This document shows positions 1-5,497 of a DNA stretch of 14,951 nucleotides, one piece after another. The stretch is from NCBI GenBank assembly GCA_905197585.1, contig CAJJZO010000021.1, forward strand, positions 1 to 14,951, written 5' to 3'. The translations under genes were made by a program, and so were the position numbers. Numbering within the stretch: position 1 is the stretch's first letter; the number at the start of each line of letters is the position of its first letter. A model generated the notes under the pieces. It had not been told where the DNA came from and ran no database searches. It saw only the letters and a program-made list of their open reading frames with translations. The stretch is from an uncultured Collinsella sp. Lineage in GTDB: Bacteria > Actinomycetota > Coriobacteriia > Coriobacteriales > Coriobacteriaceae.

Positions 1-46
1 CCACGGGCACGTCAACCCAACGGGGGCTGCCCTTCTCAGCGCGCCC

Positions 47-126
47 TTGAAGTTGAACGTCAGATTGTCCAAATGCGGCCCGCGCAGCGTCGAGCCGTTA
101 CGCGGTTTGGTAAAACCGCGTAACCC
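47..126. repeat. Intergenic repeat with strong hairpin, copy 1 (after lacC)
   Basis: This ~80 bp segment matches 2291-2370 without gaps over nearly all its length. The 30 bases at 97-126 are identical to 2341-2370, and the remainder is roughly two thirds identical by eye. It holds a 12-bp perfect stem, GTTACGCGGTTT at 97-108 and AAACCGCGTAAC at 113-124, with a 4-base loop. The stem starts directly after the lacC stop codon (126-128, minus strand). No U-run follows it on the minus strand, so it is not a textbook intrinsic terminator; it may protect mRNA 3' ends, assist termination, or be a dispersed palindromic repeat. The rest of 1-125 contains no gene that I can support. Confidence 0.75.
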
Positions 127-1061
127 TAAAGCTCCGTTACTTCAACGTTGTTGTAGATCTCGTCCCAGCGGTCCATGACCAGGTGACCGGTCTTGGGATC
201 CATAGCGTTGAGTTTGCCGCAGGTATTGGCGGTCTTGAGCACCGTGACGTCGTCGGCGCCAGCAGCAATGGCATGTGCAAAGCCGGCGATGGTCGAGTCG
301 CCGGAACCCGTTGCGTTCACAGCCGCAATCGCGGGCGTCTTGGCGCGGAACGCGCGACCCTCATGGAAGCCAACCGAACCGGCAGCGCCCATCGAAACGA
401 CAACCCAGGGGATACCGGCAAAACGGTCATCGGCGGCGAGCGCCTCGCGCAGGGCATCGACATCATCGGTCGTAAAGGACGTACCCAGCAGGCCGTTAGT
501 CTCGGTCAGGTTGGGCTTTACGAGCTCAGGCTTAGCGTCGGACTCCAGCGCGGCCTCCAGCGATGCACCCGAGGTGTCGAGCAGCACCTTGGCGCCCGCC
601 TCCTCGGCGATCTTGACGAGGTCGGCATAGTAGCCGGCATCGACGCCACGCGGCAGCGAGCCCGAAAGCGTCACGACGTCCGCCTTCGCTGCAAGCTCGG
701 CAAACTTGGCCGTAAAGGCCTCGAGCTCGGCCGGGGCGATCTGCGGGCCGCTCTCCAGCAGCTCGGTCTGATTGCCCTCATGCAGGATATTCAGGCAGAT
801 GCGCGTCTCACCGGCAATGGGCACAAAGTCGTTCTTGACGCCATCGGCATCCATGAGCTCGGCCATATAGGCACCCATGTGGCCGCCGAGCAGACCGGTC
901 GCGAGCACGTCGTCGCCCAGCTGCAGCAGCACGCGGCTCACGTTGAGGCCCTTGCCGCCAGCGGTCTTTTCGGGCGTCACACGGTTAACATCGTCGATGA
1001 TCAACTTGTCGAGCTGATAGCGCGTATCAATCGACGGGTTCATGGTAACGGTCAGAATCAT
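126..1061 (-). CDS. lacC: Tagatose-6-phosphate kinase (LacC), PfkB family
   Basis: This 311-residue sugar-phosphate kinase of the PfkB/ribokinase family is expected to phosphorylate tagatose 6-phosphate at C1 with ATP, giving tagatose 1,6-bisphosphate in the cytoplasm. The N-terminus ILTVTMNPSID (2-12) is typical of the LacC/FruK branch. The GGKGLNVSR signature lies at 35-43, VKPN at 181-184, and the ATP/catalytic motif NATGSGDS at 249-256 with Asp255 as catalytic base. A longer reading starting at 1103 exists, but the ATG at 1059-1061 is preferred: it has AGGAG six bases upstream and starts directly at the conserved domain. It is the last gene after lacX, 53 bp away. Sequence alone cannot exclude 1-phosphofructokinase; the lacAB/lacX neighbours favour LacC. 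Confidence 0.88.
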   Translation of the reverse strand: MILTVTMNPSIDTRYQLDKLIIDDVNRVTPEKTAGGKGLNVSRVLLQLGDDVLATGLLGGHMGAYMAELMDADGVKNDFVPIAGETRICLNILHEGNQTELLESGPQIAPAELEAFTAKFAELAAKADVVTLSGSLPRGVDAGYYADLVKIAEEAGAKVLLDTSGASLEAALESDAKPELVKPNLTETNGLLGTSFTTDDVDALREALAADDRFAGIPWVVVSMGAAGSVGFHEGRAFRAKTPAIAAVNATGSGDSTIAGFAHAIAAGADDVTVLKTANTCGKLNAMDPKTGHLVMDRWDEIYNNVEVTEL

Positions 1062-1114
1062 GTTGAACTCCTGTTCCGGGGCGGCATGACCCGCCCCAAA
1101 CATACGATAACTCG

Positions 1115-1996
1115 TTAAAGGATCTCGATCTCAAAGCCGCGGGTAACGGTCTCCCCCGGCTTGGCCACCAGGCAGCCACGCTTGTGCTCCAGAACATCGT
1201 CCTCATCGGAGCAGGTGGACAGACCACCCCACGGCTCAACTGCCACAAAGTCGCCCTCGGGCTTGCTCCATACAATCAGGTACGGCATATCGGGGAACGT
1301 CAGGCGCACGCCCTTGTCCTCGGTTTTCTTGGTCAGCGTAACCACGCGGCTCTCGAGCACGTCAAAGATGGTCTCCGCGAAGTCAAAGAGTTCGTGGGTC
1401 AGCGGCAGGTTCTGGCCGATCATGGGATTCTTGCTGCGATGCTCAACATCAATCAGGCCCGTCGAGGGAACGGCAGTACAGAGCTCGGCGGCCTCGCGCT
1501 GCTCAAAACGGAGCTCGTAGTCGTCATAGGACTCGCCCTCGTCGAGCGGGCACTTAAAGCCGGGATGACCGCCCACAAAGAACGGCATGTCCTCGGTGCC
1601 CTCATTGGTCACCTCGTACGACACGACCACCTTTTCCGAATCAATCGTGTAGCGAGCAACGATCTTAAACGGATACGGGTACTGCTCGAGCAACTCGGCA
1701 TGGTCGGCAGAGCTTAGGCTCAGCGCAACCATGTTGTCGCCCTGCTCCTCGAGCTTCCACTCCTGTTTGCGCGCAAAGCCGTGACGGGCGAGCTTTACCT
1801 CGCGGCCGCCCATGGCCATTGCGCGACCATCACGAAGGCCGCCGCAGATCGGGAAGCAAATGGGTGCCTGGCCCGACCAGACCGAAGGATCGCCCTGCCA
1901 CAGATACTCGCGACCGTCGGCCACAATTGAGGTGAACGAGCCGCCCGCCGTGCTCAGTGCTACGCGGATAGAACCGTTATCAAGAACAAACTCCAT
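1115..1996 (-). CDS. lacX: Aldose 1-epimerase family protein (LacX-like)
   Basis: This 293-residue protein has the galactose mutarotase fold of the LacX/YeaD type. Candidate active-site residues are visible: RHGFA with His72, GGHPGF with His144, and VAVEPW with Glu254, the expected general base. Mutarotases of this class interconvert alpha and beta anomers of hexoses or hexose phosphates in the cytoplasm; the exact substrate of LacX is not settled, and galactose 6-phosphate or the sugar released by LacG would fit here. The start at 1994-1996 is preferred over the upstream reading from 2029 because GGGAAGG lies just upstream and the product then begins MEFVLDNG, as usual for the family. It sits 53 bp ahead of lacC on the same strand and is probably cotranscribed with it. 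Confidence 0.85.
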   Translation of the reverse strand: MEFVLDNGSIRVALSTAGGSFTSIVADGREYLWQGDPSVWSGQAPICFPICGGLRDGRAMAMGGREVKLARHGFARKQEWKLEEQGDNMVALSLSSADHAELLEQYPYPFKIVARYTIDSEKVVVSYEVTNEGTEDMPFFVGGHPGFKCPLDEGESYDDYELRFEQREAAELCTAVPSTGLIDVEHRSKNPMIGQNLPLTHELFDFAETIFDVLESRVVTLTKKTEDKGVRLTFPDMPYLIVWSKPEGDFVAVEPWGGLSTCSDEDDVLEHKRGCLVAKPGETVTRGFEIEIL

Positions 1997-2372
1997 AGGA
2001 GCCTTCCCTTTCTTATGACAGCCCGCCAAGTCAATAGGGCTGATAGAAAACCGGCCCGCGCCCCCTCACAGAAACGCGAGCCGTCAATTGAAAAGCTGCA
2101 AATAGCCGAGTACAGCCAAGAGCGAAGCACACAAGCTCAGCAAGCAAACGTGTTATCGGAGCAGCTTACCGAACCAGAAAGCTTCGTAACAACAGCGGTA
2201 ACCCTACAGGTCAGCTCAACGTCAGCGAGAAGCCAGCTGGTGAGGCAAGGTGCCGTGAAGCGAGGCGGCATTGACCTTCTGGTCATGCCGTCGAAGCTGA
2301 ACGGCAGATTGCCCACCAGATGGCTTCGCAGCGTCGGCCGGTTACGCGGTTTGGTAAAACCGCGTAACCCCA
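1997..2372. other. Non-coding gap between lacB and lacX
   Basis: This 376 bp gap lies inside an otherwise compact same-strand gene group. The side next to lacB (2291-2370) is the second copy of the intergenic repeat. Another imperfect stem is visible at 2266-2290: CGGCATTGACC, loop TTCT, GGTCATGCCG, with one unpaired T. A minus-strand open frame of 87 codons (2137-2400) crosses the gap but overlaps the end of lacB and has no recognisable product. No promoter with good -35 and -10 boxes was evident for lacX, so it is unclear whether lacX-lacC is read through from lacAB or has its own start. Confidence 0.55.
2291..2370. repeat. Intergenic repeat with strong hairpin, copy 2 (after lacB)
   Basis: This is the second copy of the element at 47-126. 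Its stem is 13 bp, GGTTACGCGGTTT at 2340-2352 pairing with AAACCGCGTAACC at 2357-2369, with the same 4-base loop GGTA. It starts three bases beyond the lacB stop codon (2373-2375, minus strand). Both copies have the same orientation relative to the gene they follow, and the similarity continues about 50 bp beyond the hairpin, so it is a true repeated element rather than two chance hairpins. Confidence 0.75.
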
Positions 2373-2897
2373 CTAGTCGTGATACTCGCCGCGGTCCCAC
2401 TTCTCGAGGAACTCGTCAAAGAAGTGCGGGTCAGCCTGAGCCTCGGCGTCGGCCTTATTGCAGGCATCGATCTTGGCGATCAGGGCATCGTGCTCGGGAG
2501 TCTTCTCGTAGGGCTCCTCCAGGAAGGCAAGCATGATATCGGCCATCAGGAACTCGCCGGTGATCTTGCCGCCAAAGCCCACGATGTTGGCGTTGAGCTC
2601 GCGACGGGCATACAGGGCAGAGGTCATGTCGCGGACCAGGGCGCAACGGGCGCCGGGAACCTTGTTGACGGCGTTGGTGATGCCGATGCCGGTGCCGCAC
2701 AGGGCCACGCCAAAGTCGGCCTTGCCGCTGGCAACAGCCTCGCCCACGGCCTTACCGTAGATGGGGTAGTGCGTACGGGTGTGGCTGTAGGTGCCGCAGT
2801 CGAGCACCTTGTAGCCAGCCTGCTCCAGGCGGTCGGCCAGATAAATCTTCTCGTCCGTAACGATATGGTCGCAACCGATTGCGATGGTCTTCTTCAT
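2373..2897 (-). CDS. lacB: Galactose-6-phosphate isomerase subunit LacB
   Basis: This 174-residue protein of the RpiB/LacAB sugar-phosphate isomerase family pairs with LacA to convert galactose 6-phosphate to tagatose 6-phosphate. It shows the N-terminal strand KTIAIGCDH with Asp10-His11, the THYPIYG segment at 42-48, and [13 protein letters not shown] at 63-75 with Cys67, the reactive cysteine position of the RpiB family. The C-terminal tail, including [17 protein letters not shown], is typical of LacB and separates it from ribose-5-phosphate isomerase B, which is usually shorter. AGGAC lies about six bases ahead of the ATG. It follows lacA after 63 bp and is almost certainly cotranscribed with it. 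Confidence 0.93.
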   Translation of the reverse strand: MKKTIAIGCDHIVTDEKIYLADRLEQAGYKVLDCGTYSHTRTHYPIYGKAVGEAVASGKADFGVALCGTGIGITNAVNKVPGARCALVRDMTSALYARRELNANIVGFGGKITGEFLMADIMLAFLEEPYEKTPEHDALIAKIDACNKADAEAQADPHFFDEFLEKWDRGEYHD

Positions 2898-2960
2898 CAG
2901 AACGTCCTTTCGTCTGAATTCACAAGTTGAGGTAGAAGTTCGAGTTCTCGGTGGCTCTCG

Positions 2961-3389
2961 TTAGGCCATCTTGTTGAGCATGTCGACACGGATCTGGTGA
3001 CGGCCGCCGGCGTACTGGGCGCGCAGGAACTCGCGGGCGATCTTCTTGGCGACCTCGGTGCCCACAACGCCCGGGCCCATGGTGACCATGCGCGAGCCGT
3101 TGTGCTCGCGGGTCATGTAGGCGGAACGCTCGTCGGAAATGTTGGCGACGACCATGCCCTTAATCTTGACGGCGGCCATATAGGAGCCGACGCCGTACTT
3201 ATCGAATGCGAAGCCCTGGGAATCCTTGTGCTCCAGCAGGTCCTTGGCAACGGCGGTCGCGGAATCGACAAAGTCCGCGGCAGGGGTCTCGGAATAGTCG
3301 ACGACCTCGTGACCGTCGGCGATGAGCATCTCCTTGATGGACTCCTTCATCGACATACCGTCGGCATCGGAAGCGATTACAACCCTCAT
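2961..3389 (-). CDS. lacA: Galactose-6-phosphate isomerase subunit LacA
   Basis: This 142-residue protein is the LacA partner of the heteromeric galactose-6-phosphate isomerase. It begins MRVVIASDADG and carries the LacA-type sequence FDKYGVGSYMAAVKIKGMV where LacB and RpiB have the CGTGIG loop, so it lacks the catalytic cysteine; this is normal for LacA, whose active site is shared with LacB. SDERSAYMTREHN is another segment characteristic of LacA. The ribosome binding site AAGGAGG is near perfect, five bases before the ATG. It is the first gene of the minus-strand lacAB unit and is preceded by a 300 bp region rich in operator-like repeats. Confidence 0.93.
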   Translation of the reverse strand: MRVVIASDADGMSMKESIKEMLIADGHEVVDYSETPAADFVDSATAVAKDLLEHKDSQGFAFDKYGVGSYMAAVKIKGMVVANISDERSAYMTREHNGSRMVTMGPGVVGTEVAKKIAREFLRAQYAGGRHQIRVDMLNKMA

Positions 3390-3483
3390 GACATCCTCCT
3401 TGAGAGATACGCAGGTGCGTAGTTTCTGTTTGGAAGTGTTGAATCGCGTTCAGGTCCGGGCATCTGAATGTGCGGTTCTTCAC

Positions 3484-3503
3484 TGTTCATGTTTATTTGA
3501 ACA
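3484..3503. promoter_or_regulatory. Inverted repeat, candidate operator of lacAB
   Basis: TGTTCA and TGAACA form a perfect 6-bp dyad separated by 8 AT-rich bases. It overlaps the candidate -10 box of lacA (3495-3500), where a bound repressor would block transcription. The binding protein is unknown; several further GTTC/GAAC half-sites lie nearby. Confidence 0.5.
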
Positions 3504-3523
3504 CATTCGAACAGTAACTGCAA
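3495..3523 (-). promoter_or_regulatory. Candidate lacA promoter
   Basis: On the minus strand TTGCAG (3518-3523) and TCAAAT (3495-3500) are separated by 17 bases. Both match sigma-70 boxes only partly (about 4 of 6 each). A start near 3488 would give a leader of about 100 nt before lacA. Confidence 0.35.
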
Positions 3524-3539
3524 CAACTATTTGTTTATC

Positions 3540-3559
3540 TTTGTTCTTTTTTGAACAAA
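3540..3559. promoter_or_regulatory. Second inverted repeat upstream of lacA
   Basis: TTTGTTC and GAACAAA are perfect 7-bp arms around six T bases. The 12-mer TGTTCTTTTTTG inside it (3542-3553) recurs as its reverse complement at 5374-5385, upstream of lacF. In both places it lies on the gene-proximal side of the shared 27-bp element. Confidence 0.5.
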
Positions 3560-3560
3560 T

Positions 3561-3587
3561 ACCGTTCACGGATGATTGCTGACCGTT
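3561..3587. promoter_or_regulatory. Shared 27-bp bipartite element, lacA copy
   Basis: ACCGTTCACGG (3561-3571), eight unconserved bases, then TGACCGTT (3580-3587). The reverse complement, with identical arms and identical spacing, occurs upstream of lacF at 5411-5437. The ACCGTT half-sites start exactly 21 bp apart, two helical turns, as expected for a protein binding direct repeats. It lies 172 bp before the lacA start codon. Confidence 0.6.
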
Positions 3588-3623
3588 TGAGCCGGGCGCG
3601 GACGTAGCGACCATGTGTTCAAC

Positions 3624-3662
3624 AAACAAAAGGGCGGCCGAGAACGTGTCTCGGCCGCCCTT
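3624..3662 (-). terminator. Intrinsic terminator of the membrane protein gene
   Basis: Arms of 14 bp (3630-3643 and 3649-3662, including GGGCGGCCGAGA) enclose a 5-base loop. On the minus strand the stem is followed by a T-rich run, TTTTGTTTGTT. It ends transcription of the gene at 3697-4719 before the lacA control region. Confidence 0.88.
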
Positions 3663-3696
3663 CGGCGGTATTCCCCGGTATATACAGCTGTTTTAG

Positions 3697-4719
3697 CTAC
3701 TCGGACTGCCCACCCTTTTTGGCGTGCTTGGACGGAGCACTCAGAAAGCGGCCCGTCAAATAGTTCGCCGGGCCGGAAATATCAATCCCCAGCAGTACGT
3801 GTCCCAGCCACAGAAACGCCACGAGCACCAGCAGCGGGATAACGCACGAAGTCACGATCATCACGATGACGCCTTCAATCAGATCGGTCACCTGCCGCAC
3901 GATCTCATCGGTCATCTGCTTGGCGCCGCTAGTCACCGACGTAACAAGGCTCGAGGCCCCATCAGTCAACTGCTCGAGCACGTTTTTGGACTCCGTGGCC
4001 TCGGATTTTTTCTTGTTCGATTTTGAGCTGGTCTCGGCTGGCTTGTCCGTGGTGTCGGCCGCGTCCGCAGCCTTTTGCTCAGCTTGCTCAATACTTACGC
4101 GATACGTTTCATCGACCTTCTGCGACACCCATACGCTCGCGGGCACGAGCGCCATGCCGATCACGGCAACCACCAGCACGCGCGTCGCCACACGGCGCAG
4201 GACAGCGCTCGTGCTCCAGCGCCCGTGAATGCCGAGCGACACCGCAAAGAGCACCAACGCAAACGGGATTAAGATGCCCAGGCCAACCGACCACAAAATG
4301 GTTAGCAGGTATTTCTCTAGGTAGAGCACGGCAAGCACAATACCAAGGTTGCCTGAAAGCTGCGCGAGCTGCTCGGCAACCGGCGTTCCCGTATCACCCG
4401 GCAGCGCGGTAATGCCTGCAGACAGCGCCACGCACGAGGTCGTGAGCGCCAGTACGTTACCCTTCTTTTGGTCGATGACCTCGATGGTGGAGTCCCAAGT
4501 CTTGGTATCGGCGAAATGCGGACGAGCTACAAAGCCCGACAGCAGCGCCAGGACCACGAGCGCAACGATAAAGCCAATCTGCAGCTTTTTGTTTGCGCAC
4601 ACGACATCGGACAGACTGGGCTGCAGCTCGGTTACCGTCGTGTGCTCGGTTATCTGGACAGGACGCCCATGAGCCATCTCGTGCGCGCCTCTTTTTTGTA
4701 TTGACCCGTTATCCGGCAT
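3697..4719 (-). CDS. Multi-pass membrane protein of unknown function
   Basis: This 340-residue protein is not assigned to a named family. Visible hydrophobic segments lie at about 46-65, 88-106 (weak), 123-165 (long enough for two helices), 180-199 and 282-312. Between the last two is a charged, low-hydrophobicity region (about 200-275) rich in Ala, Asp, Lys and Ser, with KSNKKKSEATESK, possibly a coiled or extended extracytoplasmic segment. The stretch ITALPGDTGTPVAEQLAQLSG (103-123) looks like a family signature that I recall from uncharacterised gut bacterial membrane proteins; this is memory, not a search. AGGAGG seven bases before the ATG at 4719 decides the start. It has its own terminator, so it is probably monocistronic, and nothing links it clearly to sugar metabolism. 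Confidence 0.8.
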   Translation of the reverse strand: MPDNGSIQKRGAHEMAHGRPVQITEHTTVTELQPSLSDVVCANKKLQIGFIVALVVLALLSGFVARPHFADTKTWDSTIEVIDQKKGNVLALTTSCVALSAGITALPGDTGTPVAEQLAQLSGNLGIVLAVLYLEKYLLTILWSVGLGILIPFALVLFAVSLGIHGRWSTSAVLRRVATRVLVVAVIGMALVPASVWVSQKVDETYRVSIEQAEQKAADAADTTDKPAETSSKSNKKKSEATESKNVLEQLTDGASSLVTSVTSGAKQMTDEIVRQVTDLIEGVIVMIVTSCVIPLLVLVAFLWLGHVLLGIDISGPANYLTGRFLSAPSKHAKKGGQSE

Positions 4720-4757
4720 TTGGATACCTCCTCAGTCCGGCGTTTAATGCGAAAGGA

Positions 4758-4763
4758 AGTATA
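4758..4763 (-). promoter_or_regulatory. Candidate -10 box of the membrane protein gene
   Basis: TATACT on the minus strand matches the -10 consensus at 5 of 6 positions and lies about 40 bp ahead of the start codon at 4719. No convincing -35 box is seen 17 bp upstream. Confidence 0.3.
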
Positions 4764-4812
4764 CCCACCGAGCAAAAATCGAACGGGAGGACGAACGGAG
4801 CGCACCAAGACT

Positions 4813-4853
4813 GTCCCCAATGACTAGTCGTTTAAGAACGTCCCCAATGACTA
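4813..4853. repeat. 14-bp direct repeat pair
   Basis: GTCCCCAATGACTA occurs at 4813-4826 and again at 4840-4853, with 13 bases between. It lies in the gap between the membrane protein gene and the lacF terminator. A related CTGTCCCCA is found at 10171-10179, after lacG1. The pattern resembles a dispersed intergenic repeat; its function is unknown. Confidence 0.6.
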
Positions 4854-4883
4854 TCTCGGAATGAGTTGCGGGGAGGAGGACAG

Positions 4884-4913
4884 AAAAAGCCCTGCCGCGG
4901 GTAGCGGCAGGGC
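4884..4913 (-). terminator. Intrinsic terminator of lacF
   Basis: GCCCTGCCGC (4889-4898) and GCGGCAGGGC (4904-4913) form a 10-bp perfect stem with a 5-base loop. On the minus strand five T bases follow. It lies about 30 bp past the lacF stop codon. Confidence 0.92.
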
Positions 4914-4944
4914 GTTTGGAAAGGGGCTTGGTTGTGAGGGCTCG

Positions 4945-5283
4945 TTAGGCGAGCTTGGCCTCGAGCTCGGCAATGCGCTTGTAGGCATCGATGGTAAAGC
5001 GGGCCTGCTTCTCCAGAATCATAGTGGTCATGAGGGTGTCCTGAGCGTGAGCCATGATGAAGGTCATCTCCATCTCGCCACCGCCGGCCTCCTGCGAAAG
5101 CAGCTTGGTCTGCGTGTCGTGGGCACCGATGAGCGCATCGCTGGCATCCTTGTGCAGCTGCTCGGCCTTCTCAAAGTCACCCTCGCGAGCAGCATCGAGC
5201 GCTGCAAGCAGATCGGTCTGGGCGTCACCTGCGTATGCGACGATCTCGAATCCAACCATCGAGATTTCTTCTTTGGTTGCCAT
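4945..5283 (-). CDS. lacF: PTS lactose/cellobiose-family EIIA component
   Basis: This 112-residue cytoplasmic protein is the EIIA component of a lactose-class PTS. It accepts phosphate from HPr on a histidine and passes it to the IIB cysteine of LacE. The conserved motif FIMAHAQDTLMT lies at 75-86, with His79 as the phosphorylated residue and Asp82 as the buried metal-ligand aspartate of the trimer. Length and the all-helical, Ala/Glu/Lys-rich composition fit the family. AAAGGA lies upstream of the ATG. It is the only EIIA in the window and stands apart from both lacE genes, so it probably serves both. It has its own terminator; no terminator is evident between it and lacI1 upstream, so some read-through is possible. 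Confidence 0.92.
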   Translation of the reverse strand: MATKEEISMVGFEIVAYAGDAQTDLLAALDAAREGDFEKAEQLHKDASDALIGAHDTQTKLLSQEAGGGEMEMTFIMAHAQDTLMTTMILEKQARFTIDAYKRIAELEAKLA

Positions 5284-5373
5284 GTTGCGTTCCTTTCACA
5301 TATGAACCAATGGAGAGCATCGCGTCCGGGCATACGCGCTGCGTTGTGTATGACAGAAACAATAACATTCAAA

Positions 5374-5385
5374 CAAAAAAGAACA
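5374..5385. promoter_or_regulatory. 12-mer shared with the lacA control region
   Basis: CAAAAAAGAACA is the exact reverse complement of 3542-3553, part of the inverted repeat upstream of lacA. It lies between the 27-bp element and the lacF start. Low complexity weakens the match when taken alone. Confidence 0.4.
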
Positions 5386-5410
5386 GCGCAAAACGTAATT
5401 TCGAGCTATG

Positions 5411-5437
5411 AACGGTCACTTTTCGACCGTGAACGGT
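5411..5437. promoter_or_regulatory. Shared 27-bp bipartite element, lacF copy
   Basis: AACGGTCA (5411-5418), eight unconserved bases, then CCGTGAACGGT (5427-5437): the reverse complement of the element at 3561-3587, with all 19 arm bases identical. It lies 128 bp ahead of the lacF start codon. Further GAACA half-sites at 5452-5456 and 5462-5466 flank it on the lacI1 side. Confidence 0.6.
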
Positions 5438-5497
5438 TTTTAAACCAATCTGAACAATATCGAACACAATTAGCGGAAACCCAAACAGACCCGCGCC

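Noticed and set aside
97..124. Reading the hairpin after lacC as a standard intrinsic terminator
   Set aside because: The stem is strong but no U-run follows on the minus strand, and the surrounding sequence is a repeated element.
183..1118. A 311-codon plus-strand open frame opposite lacC
   Set aside because: It is antisense to a recognisable PfkB-family gene and has no domain.
2137..2400. A small minus-strand frame (87 codons) across the lacB-lacX gap
   Set aside because: It overlaps the lacB end, has no clear ribosome site and no known family; partial frame sharing with the other repeat copy is noted as a finding but is not enough to call a gene.
2015..2536. A plus-strand frame of 173 codons in the gap and across lacB
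   Set aside because: Arg/Ser/Pro-rich composition, overlap with lacB on the other strand and no recognisable motif indicate a chance frame.
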